64,000 nucleotides of DNA from Betaproteobacteria bacterium UBA1934 (GTDB taxonomy: Bacteria; Pseudomonadota; Gammaproteobacteria; Burkholderiales; Rhodocyclaceae), in NCBI GenBank assembly GCA_002337055.1, contig DDFG01000004.1, forward strand, positions 248,001 to 312,000, read 5' to 3'. The translations under genes were made by a program, and so were the position numbers. Positions 43,167-52,920 of the stretch are shown here, piece after piece (the stretch's first letter is position 1; each line of letters opens with the position of its first letter). A model generated the notes under the pieces. It did not search any database. It was not told the DNA's origin and worked only from the letters and a program-made list of their open reading frames with translations.

Positions 43167-44024
43167 ATGTCGCCCTACTGCCTGCCCGATAGCCTGCTGG
43201 AAGGCTGGCTGCGGGAGGATGTGCCCTATGGCGACCTGACCAGCCTGGCGCTCGGCGTGGGCGAACAAAGCGGGCGCATCGCCTTCTTCGCTCGGCAGGA
43301 CATGGTGGTCTGTGGCAGCGAAGAAGCGCGACGCCTCGGCGAACTGGCCGGCTTGCAGGCCGATGGTGCCTTGCTGCCCAGCGGCACGGTCGCGCTGGCG
43401 GGCACGCCGCTTCTGGTGCTCTGCGGGCGGGCGGACCGCCTGCACGCTGTCTGGAAAATCGCCCAGAACCTGATCGAATATCTGTCCGGTATCGCCACCT
43501 ACACGCGGGAGCTGGTCGATCGGGCACGGGCCAAACGACCGGCGGTCGTCATAGCCTGCACGCGCAAGAACTTTCCGGGCACCAAGGCCGCCGCGATCAA
43601 GGCGATTTACTGCGGCGGCGCGGTTCCGCATCGATTGGGATTGTCCGAAACCGTTCTCGTTTTTCCGGAGCATCTGCCTTTTGTCGCCGACCCTGACCCC
43701 ATCGAGGTCGTGTCGCGCCTGCGGCGGCAGTACCCGGAAAAGCGTCTGGTCGTCGAAGTATGTTCACCAGAAGCGGCTGAAGCCTGGATCGCGGCGTGCA
43801 TCGATGTCGTCCAGCTCGAAAAAATGTCGCCAGAACATATTCGCGCCCTGATCGAGAAACTCGCACACTATCCGACCCGACCGGTGATCGCCGCCGCCGG
43901 CGGCATTCGACTCGAAAATGTCGCCGATTACGCCGCAACGGGTGCCGACGTGCTGGTCACCAGCGCTCCCTATCTCGCTCCACCACGGGATGTGCAGGTG
44001 CGCTTTACTTGCGCAACCGCATAG
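43167..44024 (+). CDS. modD: ModD, NadC-like protein of molybdate clusters
   Basis: The 285-residue protein is a quinolinate phosphoribosyltransferase homologue, with LREDVPYGDLTSLALG at the N-terminus, CTRKNFPGTKAAAIKA, and EKMSPEHIRALIEKL. ModD paralogues occur in molybdate transport clusters; their reaction is not established. The 3' end overlaps the convergent acyltransferase gene by 20 bases. Confidence 0.9.
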   Translation: MSPYCLPDSLLEGWLREDVPYGDLTSLALGVGEQSGRIAFFARQDMVVCGSEEARRLGELAGLQADGALLPSGTVALAGTPLLVLCGRADRLHAVWKIAQNLIEYLSGIATYTRELVDRARAKRPAVVIACTRKNFPGTKAAAIKAIYCGGAVPHRLGLSETVLVFPEHLPFVADPDPIEVVSRLRRQYPEKRLVVEVCSPEAAEAWIAACIDVVQLEKMSPEHIRALIEKLAHYPTRPVIAAAGGIRLENVADYAATGADVLVTSAPYLAPPRDVQVRFTCATA

Positions 44025-45048
44025 CCCAAAGCCGCTCGATTTCGCGTGCATAGGCGCTTTTCCGGCGTTCCGACACGTGGCCCAGCGTCCATACCAGCAA
44101 CAACGTCATCCCGGCCAGCACGCTTCCGCGTAGCGGCACTGGCCAGTCTGCAGGCAACAGCGCCGCGCCGAAATGCAACAGCGGCATGTGAAAAAGATAG
44201 AGTGCGAAGCTGAACCCAGCCGCCCAGGCAACCGGCCGCGCCAGACGATGCAGCGGCATATCGAGAAAGGCGGCTGCGTAGAGGTGAATCGCCACGAGAG
44301 CGCCCTGAGCGAAATCGATCCAGGCAAAATCGCGCGGCAACCACGCAGCATGCTGGCGGACTATCAGCCCGCATTCCTGAGCAAACACCCCACCCAACAA
44401 CGCCAGTGCGGTGAGCACAAAGAGCGCCCGCGCGGTCGCCCGACCAAGGGGGCGATGCGCCACCGCTCGACACGCCATCACACCCATCAGCCAGATTGGA
44501 AGATCGATCACGATAGCCGGTCCGGCGGACAACAGGCAGGCGGCAACCCAAAGATTCCGCCGCACGTCGCGCAGAAATACGGCACCACCAAAAATGAGGT
44601 AATACCAGAATTCGTAGGGAATCGACCAGTACGGCTCATTGGAGAGCAAGGTCAGGTTCCAGCCCCAACTCTGCGAGAGAAACACGCCGTTGATGACAAG
44701 ACGCCACAATCGGTCATCCTGCCGTGCCGCCACATAGAGGTCGGGGCGAATGGCGTTCCCGGCCACATCGAGCACGAGGGTCAGCAACAACGCAGGCAAC
44801 ACCACTGAATACAGCCGGGCAAAGCGCGCCACCAGATAGGCGCGAAAATCCGGCTCGCGCTCACGGACAACATGTTGGATGACAAATCCGGAAAGTACGA
44901 AAAAGACGATGACCGCGGCGTGCCCATATGGCTGAAGCGGCCACAGTGCCCCCCCACTCAGCTTACGCCATGAGAGATGCCCGAGAAACACGAGCAGCGC
45001 AGCGCCCACCCGAAGGAGATCGAGATAGGCGGAAAATTCAGGCCGCAT
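44005..45048 (-). CDS. Acyltransferase 3 (OafA/YrhL-like) integral membrane protein
   Basis: The protein has about ten membrane segments and the family motifs: LDLLRVGAALLVFLGH near the start, FFVLSGFVIQHV, RFARLYSVVLPAL, and WSIPYEFWYYL. Members O-acylate surface polysaccharides. The start MRPEFSAYL at 45048 has GAGAG upstream; 45081 is an alternative. It stands alone; its polysaccharide target cannot be told from context. Confidence 0.88.
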   Translation of the reverse strand: MRPEFSAYLDLLRVGAALLVFLGHLSWRKLSGGALWPLQPYGHAAVIVFFVLSGFVIQHVVREREPDFRAYLVARFARLYSVVLPALLLTLVLDVAGNAIRPDLYVAARQDDRLWRLVINGVFLSQSWGWNLTLLSNEPYWSIPYEFWYYLIFGGAVFLRDVRRNLWVAACLLSAGPAIVIDLPIWLMGVMACRAVAHRPLGRATARALFVLTALALLGGVFAQECGLIVRQHAAWLPRDFAWIDFAQGALVAIHLYAAAFLDMPLHRLARPVAWAAGFSFALYLFHMPLLHFGAALLPADWPVPLRGSVLAGMTLLLVWTLGHVSERRKSAYAREIERLWAMRLRK

Positions 45049-45152
45049 CGGTCTCTCGACCTGCCGACCAATGAGGGTCATTAATGCCCACCCGAGACAG
45101 CGGGGGTGGCCGTCTGTTCTTGCAGCCGGCCAGCGCCCGCGGGGTCACCGCT

Positions 45153-47501
45153 TCAAAACTCCTGCCACTCGTCATCCAGCGATTCGGGCACCGCTGACTG
45201 AGCAGGCGCGGCACGCTCGCGTTTGGGCGGCGCCGCCAGCGCGCGATGGGCATGCGCCGCCGGCTTGCCACGCCCTTCGTTGCCCAGCCTGAATACCGCC
45301 ACGGCGGTGGCCAGTTGCTCGGCCTGTTCGTCCAGGCTCTCGGCGGCAGCAGCAGCCTCCTCCACCAGTGCGGCGTTCTGCTGGGTGACCTCGTCCATCT
45401 GGCTGACGGCCTGGCTCACCTGATCGATGCCGGAACTCTGCTCCTGGCTGGCCTCGGCGATCTCGGTCACGATGCGCGCCACACGGCCGATGCTGCCGAC
45501 AACGTCCTCCATCGTCTTGCCCGCGCTTTCGGCGAGGCGATTGCCATCTTCCACTTTGGCGACCGAGTCCGAAATCAGGCCTTTGATCTCCTTGGCGGCG
45601 CCGGCGCTACGCTGGGCCAGATTGCGCACCTCGGTCGCCACCACGGCAAAACCACGACCCTGCTCGCCGGCACGCGCCGCTTCTACCGCCGCGTTCAGCG
45701 CCAGAATATTGGTCTGGAAAGCGATGCCGTCGATAACGCCGATGATGTCCGCAATCTTGCTGCTGGATTGATGAATTGCGCCCATTGTCCGCACAACCTC
45801 CTGCACGACATCGCCGCCTTTGGTCGCCACCGTTTGCGCCTGCGAGGCAAGCTGGTTGGCGTGATTGGCGTTTTCGGCATTCAGTTTCACCGTGGAGGTG
45901 AGTTGCTCCATGCTTGACGCGGTTTCCTCCAGGCTGCTCGCCTGTTCTTCAGTGCGCGACGAGAGATCGGTGTTGCCGGAGGCAATTTCCCGGGCCGCCA
46001 CGCGGATCGCTTCCGTAGCGTGCTTGATCGACCCCACGATGGTGTGCAGATTCTCCACCGTGGCGTTGGCGTCCGCCTTCAGCTTGCCCAGCATGCCCTG
46101 ATAGTCGGCGTCAATGCCGCGCGTGAGATCGCCTTTGGCCAATCGGCCGAACATGGCGGCCACGTCCTCAATGGCATGGCTATTGGCGTCCAGCAGCTGA
46201 TTGATCCCGGTCGCCACTTGCAGGAAGAAGCCGTTCTTGTCGCGCAGGTCGACCCGCGGCGCAAAATCGCCCGCCGCCGCCGCCTGGATGATGGCCGCCA
46301 CTTCGTTTTCGACCTGCAATTCCTCGGTACGGTCGTTCCACTGGCTAACTCGGCCGATCATCGCGCCTTCGGGGTCGCGCACCGGCATCGCCACGATGCG
46401 CAAGTCCCGCCCCCCCAGTTTCAGGTCGTATACCTGGCGCGAGACCAAGGGTTGCTGAAAAGCACTGCGTACGGAGGGTTCCTCGATGTAGTTCGAAAGC
46501 TTATCACCAATCATGCGGCTAACTGAAAACCCTGGATGCACACGGGCAATCTCCACCTCCATGCGTAACCACAGAGCTTTGGCAGCATCGTTCATATAGA
46601 CCAGGACCCCGTGATCATCGGAGACCGTCATCGCCACCTCGGCACCATCCAATGCAGTTTTCACACGCAGTGTCTCGCTAGCTGCCTTGCGTTCGCGCTC
46701 GGTTCGTTCGCGCAGGTTGACTACCATGACTTGAAGCGAATGGGCCAGGCTGCTGTTATCGCCCGGGCGCAACACGACATCGGTCTGCAAGTCGCCATTG
46801 GCGACCCGTCCAACCGCCTCGGCAACCTCGCCCGGTTCACCCCCCAATTGTTGCGCAAGCTTGCGGCTGATAAGGAAACCCAAAGCAAGACCGATCACCA
46901 CCGACAACACACCAAAGGCTGACACGATCCACGTCGTGTTGATGGCCAGTTCATCGGCAGACTTGGCAACACCATCCAGAGTCTTGCTCTGAAAAGCAAT
47001 CAATTCATCGCAGAGAGCCAGATACTCACTCTGGGCCAGGCGCATTTCACCAAACAACAGCTCGCGCAGTTCCGCCCCGTTTTTGCTCTCGCGCGCCGCC
47101 TCGATAGCCTTCGCCTGCACCACACGGTAGCGATCCCGAGCGTCGATCAACTTTTTCAGGATGGCCTTGCCAGCTTCGCTTCGAATGTTCGCCTGCAGCT
47201 TGGCGATGCGATCGTCTGCCACGCGTCGCACCTCGACCAGGCGTTCCAATTCTTTGTCTTTCAGTACGCGGCTGTCCGCGAGGGCCGCATTGCGGATAGC
47301 ACGTGCGGAAACATTCAATTGCGTGGCGATATCGGAGGCCCATAATACTTTAGGGAATTTGTCGTTCTTGATATCGGCAATATCGGCATCCAGCTTCGCT
47401 ACGTTTCTGATCGAAATGATCGACACCACGATCAACAGCAAAATCAGCACGCCAAAACCTAAAGTGAGCCGAACAGAAACCTTCATTTCCTTTGATGTCA
47501 T
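45153..47501 (-). CDS. Methyl-accepting chemotaxis protein with PAS-like region and CheR-tether tail
   Basis: The 782-residue receptor has a membrane segment near residues 12-30, a four-helix-type periplasmic domain, a second segment near 193-213, HAMP, a PAS-like domain (ALDGAEVAMTVSDDHGVLVYMN), a second HAMP-like linker, and a signalling domain with the hairpin tip EIGVIDGIAFQTNILALNAAVEAARAGEQ-type core. It ends in DDEWQEF, a WxxF pentapeptide-like tether for CheR or CheB. The start MTSKEMKVS at 47501 gives the usual short cytoplasmic N-terminus. The ligand is unknown. Confidence 0.93.
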   Translation of the reverse strand: MTSKEMKVSVRLTLGFGVLILLLIVVSIISIRNVAKLDADIADIKNDKFPKVLWASDIATQLNVSARAIRNAALADSRVLKDKELERLVEVRRVADDRIAKLQANIRSEAGKAILKKLIDARDRYRVVQAKAIEAARESKNGAELRELLFGEMRLAQSEYLALCDELIAFQSKTLDGVAKSADELAINTTWIVSAFGVLSVVIGLALGFLISRKLAQQLGGEPGEVAEAVGRVANGDLQTDVVLRPGDNSSLAHSLQVMVVNLRERTERERKAASETLRVKTALDGAEVAMTVSDDHGVLVYMNDAAKALWLRMEVEIARVHPGFSVSRMIGDKLSNYIEEPSVRSAFQQPLVSRQVYDLKLGGRDLRIVAMPVRDPEGAMIGRVSQWNDRTEELQVENEVAAIIQAAAAGDFAPRVDLRDKNGFFLQVATGINQLLDANSHAIEDVAAMFGRLAKGDLTRGIDADYQGMLGKLKADANATVENLHTIVGSIKHATEAIRVAAREIASGNTDLSSRTEEQASSLEETASSMEQLTSTVKLNAENANHANQLASQAQTVATKGGDVVQEVVRTMGAIHQSSSKIADIIGVIDGIAFQTNILALNAAVEAARAGEQGRGFAVVATEVRNLAQRSAGAAKEIKGLISDSVAKVEDGNRLAESAGKTMEDVVGSIGRVARIVTEIAEASQEQSSGIDQVSQAVSQMDEVTQQNAALVEEAAAAAESLDEQAEQLATAVAVFRLGNEGRGKPAAHAHRALAAPPKRERAAPAQSAVPESLDDEWQEF

Positions 47502-47691
47502 TATCCGCCCCCGGGGAAATGCCGCTGTTATTGCGCTTAACAATCATACCGCGCAAGACCAAAGAAGCGGAAGGGGATTCGCGATTGCCACGTCTATGTC
47601 TCCATGAAAACGCGGGCATCGCCGTGCATGGTCGAAGAGACCACTAACAATGTCGGCGATTAACTCGGGGCGGATGGATAAGGGAACCGGT

Positions 47692-47964
47692 TCATCCGTC
47701 ATCGCCCAGGTCGCGGCGAGGCACGGTCTCGGGATCGGCGGTGATCGGGCGGTAGATTTCGACACGATCGCCTTCACCCAGCGCGGCTGTGAGCGGCTTG
47801 ATCTTGCCATGCACACCGACCTTCTGTCCGTCGAGATCGATCGTGGGAAAGAGTTTGAGCACGCCACAACGCTCAATGGCATCGGCCAGCGTCGCCCCTT
47901 CGGCGAGCTCGACGCTCTGGGCAAACTGGCGAGACGGCGTGGTGTAGGCGACTTCGACTTTCAT
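47692..47964 (-). CDS. rnfH: RnfH family protein
   Basis: The 90-residue protein has the RnfH ubiquitin-like fold marks: KVEVAYTTPSRQF, TLADAIERCGVLKLFP and VGVHGKIKPLTAALGEGDRVEIYRP. It is the last gene of the rnf operon, 11 bases after rnfE. Its role in Rnf is not settled. Confidence 0.92.
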   Translation of the reverse strand: MKVEVAYTTPSRQFAQSVELAEGATLADAIERCGVLKLFPTIDLDGQKVGVHGKIKPLTAALGEGDRVEIYRPITADPETVPRRDLGDDG

Positions 47965-47975
47965 CCGGGCTCTCC

Positions 47976-48653
47976 TCAAACGCTGTGTGCGCCGGCCATC
48001 TGGATACCCTTGCCGGCGCGGACGTCGAGCATGCGCTTGGCCACCACCAGCAGCCCGGTGACCAGAAAACCGCCGGGCGGCAGGATCATCACCAGCACGC
48101 CCGCGCTTTCGGGCAACAGGCGCATTTCCATGAACTTGAAAGCCGGCCCCAGCAGCAGTGAGGCATCTGCGAACAGCGTACCCGAACCGATGATTTCGCG
48201 CACCGCGCCAATCGCGGTCAGCGCCAGCGTGAAGCCCAGCCCCATGAAGATGCCGTCGAGCAGTGAGGGAATCACCGGCTCCTTGGCGGCAAAGGCTTCC
48301 AACCGGGCGAGCGGCAGGCAGTTGGAGACGATGAGCGGGATGAACAGCCCGAGCACCTTGTAGAGTTCGTGCATCCAGGCGTTCATCGCCAGATCCACGA
48401 CCGTCACCATCGCCGCGACGATCAGGATATAGACGGGAATCCGCACTTCCTGCGTGATGGTGTTGCGAAATGTCGCCACCAGCAGATTGGAGGCCGCCAT
48501 CACCGCCGCCGTCGCCAGACCCATGCCCAGACCGTTGGTGGCGCTGGTTGTCATCGCCATGCTCGGACACATGCCGAGCAGCATGGCCAGCACACCGTTG
48601 TTGTCCCACAAGCCGTCCTTGACGATACGGCCATAGCTGTAATTACCCGCCAT
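47976..48653 (-). CDS. rnfE: RnfE, electron transport complex membrane subunit
   Basis: The 225-residue protein has about six membrane segments and the RnfE/RnfA family motif GMCPSMAMTTSATNGLGMGLAT near the N-terminus and PLIVSNCLPLARLEAFA with the cluster-associated cysteine. With RnfA it forms the membrane core of the complex that drives ferredoxin reduction by ion flow. It abuts rnfG. Confidence 0.94.
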   Translation of the reverse strand: MAGNYSYGRIVKDGLWDNNGVLAMLLGMCPSMAMTTSATNGLGMGLATAAVMAASNLLVATFRNTITQEVRIPVYILIVAAMVTVVDLAMNAWMHELYKVLGLFIPLIVSNCLPLARLEAFAAKEPVIPSLLDGIFMGLGFTLALTAIGAVREIIGSGTLFADASLLLGPAFKFMEMRLLPESAGVLVMILPPGGFLVTGLLVVAKRMLDVRAGKGIQMAGAHSV

Positions 48654-49253
48654 TCAGTTCACCTCCGTCAGTTGCGCCTTGTGCGCGGCAAAGAACTCGA
48701 CCCCGCCGCGCACGGCTTTGACCACGCCGCGCGGCGTGATGGTGGCGCCGGCAAACTGGTCGAAATCGCCGCCATCCTTTTTCACCTTCCACTTGTCGAG
48801 CGGCAACGCGTCGAACGAGAGTCCGGTAAAGTGCAAAATCCAGTCGCCCTTCTTGGTCTCGATCTTGTCGCCCAGGCCCGGTGTCTCCTTGTGCGCCAGC
48901 ACGCGCACGCCCAGCACCTTGCCGTCGGCGTCGATGCCCAGCATCAGCCTGATCTCGCCGGCGTAGCCCGAACCTTCAATCTCGTAAGCCACCCCGGTTA
49001 CCTTACCGCCTTTCATCGCCCGATAGACCGTGATCTCCTTGCCCTCTTCGTGCAGCTTGAGCGCCGCCTGCAAGGGGTTGTTGTCGTAGGTTTCGGGCGG
49101 CAGCACCTGACCGAGCGAGTTGAGCCGGTCTTCCATGGCGCGCGCTTCGATGTCCGCCGTCGCCAGGCTCTTGGTCATCGCCATCACCACACCGAACCCG
49201 AGGCAAAACACGCCAAGAATCACCGCGTGGCGCAGACTTCCGATCTTCATCAT
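48654..49253 (-). CDS. rnfG: RnfG, FMN-carrying subunit
   Basis: The 199-residue protein has one N-terminal membrane segment (HAVILGVFCLGFGVVMAM) and a periplasmic FMN-binding domain. The flavinylation motif reads FAGATITPRGV, with the threonine that carries covalent FMN. The start is one of two adjacent ATGs (49253 or 49250), overlapping the rnfD stop. Confidence 0.93.
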   Translation of the reverse strand: MMKIGSLRHAVILGVFCLGFGVVMAMTKSLATADIEARAMEDRLNSLGQVLPPETYDNNPLQAALKLHEEGKEITVYRAMKGGKVTGVAYEIEGSGYAGEIRLMLGIDADGKVLGVRVLAHKETPGLGDKIETKKGDWILHFTGLSFDALPLDKWKVKKDGGDFDQFAGATITPRGVVKAVRGGVEFFAAHKAQLTEVN

Positions 49254-50323
49254 GCCGCCTCCTGCCTGACAGCCAGTGCCGCGCCGCGCCGATCGCGCCC
49301 AAAGACGCGCGGCCGGGTGTATTGGTCGATGATGGGGGTCAGCGAATTCATCAGCAGCACCGCGAAAGCCATGCCTTCGGGATACCCGGCAAAGGTACGG
49401 ATCACCCAGGTCAGCAAACCGCACCCCGCGCCAAAGACCAACTGCCCCTTTTTCGATACCGGCGACGTGACGTAATCGGTGGCGATGAAAAACGCACCCA
49501 GAAAGGTCGCGCCGTTCAGCAGATGAAACAGACCGCCGGAAAACCGCTGAGGATTGGCCGCCTCGGCCAGCGAAGCCACGACGAACAGCGTCCCCATCAA
49601 GGCCACTGGCGTATGCCACGAGATGACGCGCCGCCAGAGCAGTAGGCCGCCGCCGAGCAGGATCAGGAAAGCCGAGGTCTCGCCCAGGCTGCCGGCGCGC
49701 AGACCGAAGAAAAGGTCGCTCCAGGCCGGCGCCTGCGCCACCGACTGGCTGACCGCGATCCCTCGTGACAGCTCTGTCTTGACGAAGCCGAGCGGAGAGG
49801 CGCTGGCCACGGCGTCCGGCCAACCTGCCCCCGCCAGAATGCCCAGCGACTCCATGAATCCCGGCGCGCTCGCCGAGAACAGCGACTTCGGCCCCACCCA
49901 GGCAGTCATGATCACCGGGAAGGAGACCAGCAACGCCACCCGCGCCACCATCGCCGGATTGAAGAGATTGCGGCCCAAACCGCCATAAGCGTGTTTGGCC
50001 AGCGCGATGGCGATCAATCCGCCCAGCGCCCCCAGCCACCACGGTGCCCAGGGCGGCAGGCTCATCGCCAGCAACATGCCGGTCAGGACTGCCGATCCGT
50101 CGCCGAGGACGGCCGCTACCGGACGATCGCTCCACCACAGGCAGAGCGCCTCGAAGCCGACACAGGCGCCGACGGTAACGATAAACAGAAAGATCGCCGG
50201 CCAGCCAAACAGCCAGAAATTGAACAGGACGGCCGGCGCCAGCGCCACCAGCACCGTCGCCATGGTGCGGCTGACGCTGGAGGACGCATGCGTGAAGGGC
50301 CCGCTGATAGGCGTCGGACTCAT
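49250..50323 (-). CDS. rnfD: RnfD, FMN-carrying membrane subunit
   Basis: The 357-residue protein has about ten membrane segments with the motifs RNLFNPAMVARVALL and TFLGAFFIATDYVTSP. The threonine/serine flavin site lies in VASASPLGFVKT. It partners RnfG, and its genes overlap on both sides in the operon. Confidence 0.94.
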   Translation of the reverse strand: MSPTPISGPFTHASSSVSRTMATVLVALAPAVLFNFWLFGWPAIFLFIVTVGACVGFEALCLWWSDRPVAAVLGDGSAVLTGMLLAMSLPPWAPWWLGALGGLIAIALAKHAYGGLGRNLFNPAMVARVALLVSFPVIMTAWVGPKSLFSASAPGFMESLGILAGAGWPDAVASASPLGFVKTELSRGIAVSQSVAQAPAWSDLFFGLRAGSLGETSAFLILLGGGLLLWRRVISWHTPVALMGTLFVVASLAEAANPQRFSGGLFHLLNGATFLGAFFIATDYVTSPVSKKGQLVFGAGCGLLTWVIRTFAGYPEGMAFAVLLMNSLTPIIDQYTRPRVFGRDRRGAALAVRQEAA

Positions 50324-51786
50324 GCTCTCACCTCGTTCGGTTTGGCGGCGGCGGCCTTACGCGCCGCCATGGCCGCCTTGCGCTCGGCGGCTTCGCGATC
50401 CAGCCGCGCGGTGCGGGCCTCTGCGCGCACCCGGATCTGTTCCTGCTTTCTCGCTTCGCGCTGCTCGGCGGCAAGTGCCCCCTTGGCAAAATTGAAAAAC
50501 TGCACCAGCGGAATGTGCGAGGGGCACACCCACGAGCAACTCCCGCACGACATGCAGTCGCCGACACCAAGCCGTTCGGCCACGTCCAGCTTGTCATGGC
50601 GGATGTTGGCGGCCATCTCCACCGGAACAAGACCGCAGGGGCAGATGGAGACGCAATTGCCGCAGCGAATGCAGGGATTCGGCGCCGCCGCGTGCAACTC
50701 CGCTGCGGTCAGCGCCAGCACGCCGGAACTGCCCTTGACGATGGGCACCTCCAGCCCCGGCAGCGGTTGCCCCATCATCGGCCCGCCATTGACCAGACGC
50801 GCCGGTTCGCTGGAAAAGCCGCCACAAAATGCAACCACGTCGGCGATGCGGGTGCCGATGGGCACCTCGACATTCTTCGGTTGCCGGATGGCGCCGCCGC
50901 TCACCGTCACCACCCGTGCCGTAAGCGGACGACCGTGGCGGATGGCTTGATGGACGGCACGCGCGGTCGCCACGTTATTGACCACAACGCCCACCTCAGC
51001 GGTCAGTTTTCTCGCCGGGGTTTCACGGCCGGTCACCGCCAGCACGAGATGGCGCTCCGAACCCATGGGGTATTGCACCGGCACCGGCACGACGGCGACA
51101 CCCGGACGCCCCTGCACCGACGCAGTCGCTTCGCGCATTCGCTCTATGGCCTGCGGCTTGTTCTCCTCGATGGCAATCAGTACCTTGTCGACACCCAGCG
51201 CATGCGCCATCAGCCGGCCACCATCGGCCACCTCGTCGGCCCGTTCCCGCATGATACGGTCATCGCACGTCAGGTACGGCTCGCATTCGGCGCCGTTGAT
51301 GATCAGGGTGTCCAGCGGGTAGCGCAGGCCGAGGTCGAGCTTGACGGCAGCCGGAAAGGCGGCGCCGCCCATGCCGACAATGCCGCACTCGGCCACCCGC
51401 GCGCGGATCGCCTCCGGCGGCGCGGCAAACGGATCAGCCAGGGCGCCCGGCAGGTCAGCCCAGGCCTCCTCCCCGTCCGGCTCGATCACCACCGTCGTCT
51501 GCGGCAAACCGGAGGGATGCGGCGCCGGCAAGCTCGTAATCTCCACCACCACGCCCGAGGTCGGCGCATGCTGGGCGGCCGAAAATGCGCCATAGCTGCG
51601 CGCCAGCAACTGGCCTTTTCCAACCCGCTCGCCCACCGCCACCACGACATCGCCCATAGCGCCGATGTGCTGTTGCAGCGGAATGTAGAGCCGCTCCGGC
51701 AGCGGCAGCGCCTCGATGGCCTGCTCACTCGCCAGTTCCTTCTTGTAGTCGGGGTGAATGCCCCCCCGGATGCGAAAAGTCTTCAT
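50320..51786 (-). CDS. rnfC: RnfC, NADH/flavin and Fe-S subunit
   Basis: The 488-residue peripheral protein has a Complex I 51 kDa-like domain with GGAAFPAAVKLDLGL (flavin/NADH) and two 4Fe-4S motifs, CIRCGNCVSICPCG and CMSCGSCSWVCPSH, near residues 355-400. A charged, alanine-rich C-terminal tail (EQREARKQEQ...) follows. It is the entry or exit point for NADH electrons. The start MKTFRIRGGIHPDYKKE is canonical. Confidence 0.95.
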   Translation of the reverse strand: MKTFRIRGGIHPDYKKELASEQAIEALPLPERLYIPLQQHIGAMGDVVVAVGERVGKGQLLARSYGAFSAAQHAPTSGVVVEITSLPAPHPSGLPQTTVVIEPDGEEAWADLPGALADPFAAPPEAIRARVAECGIVGMGGAAFPAAVKLDLGLRYPLDTLIINGAECEPYLTCDDRIMRERADEVADGGRLMAHALGVDKVLIAIEENKPQAIERMREATASVQGRPGVAVVPVPVQYPMGSERHLVLAVTGRETPARKLTAEVGVVVNNVATARAVHQAIRHGRPLTARVVTVSGGAIRQPKNVEVPIGTRIADVVAFCGGFSSEPARLVNGGPMMGQPLPGLEVPIVKGSSGVLALTAAELHAAAPNPCIRCGNCVSICPCGLVPVEMAANIRHDKLDVAERLGVGDCMSCGSCSWVCPSHIPLVQFFNFAKGALAAEQREARKQEQIRVRAEARTARLDREAAERKAAMAARKAAAAKPNEVRA

Positions 51787-51797
51787 GGCTGTGCTCC

Positions 51798-52337
51798 TCA
51801 ATGCGCGGTGGCCGGGACGCCCGGCTTGGGCCAGTGCCAGGTCGCCAGGGTGGGCTGCACCTCGACCATCTGGATCGCTTCGGTCGGGCACGCATCCACG
51901 CACTTGGCGCAGCCGTGGCAGAGATCGGCCAGGACGCCATGCATCTGCTTGGGTCCGCCGACAATGGCATCGACAGAGCATTCCTTGCGGCAACGCATGC
52001 ATCCGATGCAGATTTCTTCCCGCACCACGGCGTAGGCTTCCGGCTTTTCCTCCATATCCGACAGATCGGCGCTGACACCGAGTTTCTTCGCCAACGCTTC
52101 CGCCGTCGCCTTGCCGCCCGGCGGACAAAGGGTCACGCCCGCTTCGCCCTTGGCCAACGCGGCGGCAGCCTGCGCGCAACCGACAAAGCCGCACTGACCG
52201 CATTGCGAGCCGGGCAGCAAGGCCTTGATCTCGGCTTCCAGCGGGTTTTCAGCCACCGCGAGAAAGCGCGCGGCCGTACCGAGCAAACCGCCCAACGCCA
52301 CGCCGATGACAGTCAGACTTCCGACATCCACGACCAT
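51798..52337 (-). CDS. rnfB: RnfB, Fe-S ferredoxin-interacting subunit
   Basis: The 179-residue protein has an N-terminal membrane anchor (LTVIGVALGGLLGTAARFLAV), a 4Fe-4S domain (SQCGQCGFVGCAQ...LCPPGG) and two ferredoxin motifs (CIGCMRCRKEC, CHGCAKCVDACP). It exchanges electrons with soluble ferredoxin. The ATG at 52337 is chosen because it gives the family N-terminus. Confidence 0.94.
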   Translation of the reverse strand: MVVDVGSLTVIGVALGGLLGTAARFLAVAENPLEAEIKALLPGSQCGQCGFVGCAQAAAALAKGEAGVTLCPPGGKATAEALAKKLGVSADLSDMEEKPEAYAVVREEICIGCMRCRKECSVDAIVGGPKQMHGVLADLCHGCAKCVDACPTEAIQMVEVQPTLATWHWPKPGVPATAH

Positions 52338-52347
52338 GTTCGACTCC

Positions 52348-52920
52348 CTAGATTCCTGAAAAACCCATGAACGCCATCGCCAACAGGCTGGCGGTAATGA
52401 ATCCGATCGGCGGTCCGGCAAAGAGCACGGGCACCTCCGACAAGGCCAGACGCTCGCGCAGCCCGGCAAAGATCAGCATCACCAGGCTATAGCCGACCGA
52501 CGAGGCAAAGGCGAACAGCGTGGCGGCCAGAAAACCCATCTTGCCCTCGACCAGCAGCAGCGCCACACCCAGCACGGCGCAATTGGTGGTGATCAGCGGC
52601 AGGTAGATCCCGAGCATCTGGAACAGCGTCGGCGACACCTTGCGGATGGTCATTTCGGTGAATTGCACGGCGGCGGCGATGACCAGAATGAAGGTCACCG
52701 TGCGCAGGTAGCCAAGCCCGAACGGTTCAAGCAAATACATTTCGACGGCCCAGTCGATCATCGACGAGACCGTGATGACAAAGGTCGTCGCCAGCCCCAT
52801 GCCGGCGGCAGTGTCGATGCGCGTGGTCACGCCCATGAACGAGCAGAGGCCCAGAAAGCGGGCCAGGATCACGTTGTTGACCAGCGCCGCGCTGACGAAG
52901 AGGAGAACGTATTCTTTCAT
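52348..52920 (-). CDS. rnfA: RnfA, electron transport complex membrane subunit
   Basis: The 190-residue protein has six membrane segments and the motifs VNNVILARFLGLCSFMGVT and PLITTNCAVLGVALL, whose cysteines are close to the RnfA/E membrane iron-sulfur site. It follows rseC, overlapping it by 4 bases, and starts MKEYVLLFVSAAL. Confidence 0.95.
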   Translation of the reverse strand: MKEYVLLFVSAALVNNVILARFLGLCSFMGVTTRIDTAAGMGLATTFVITVSSMIDWAVEMYLLEPFGLGYLRTVTFILVIAAAVQFTEMTIRKVSPTLFQMLGIYLPLITTNCAVLGVALLLVEGKMGFLAATLFAFASSVGYSLVMLIFAGLRERLALSEVPVLFAGPPIGFITASLLAMAFMGFSGI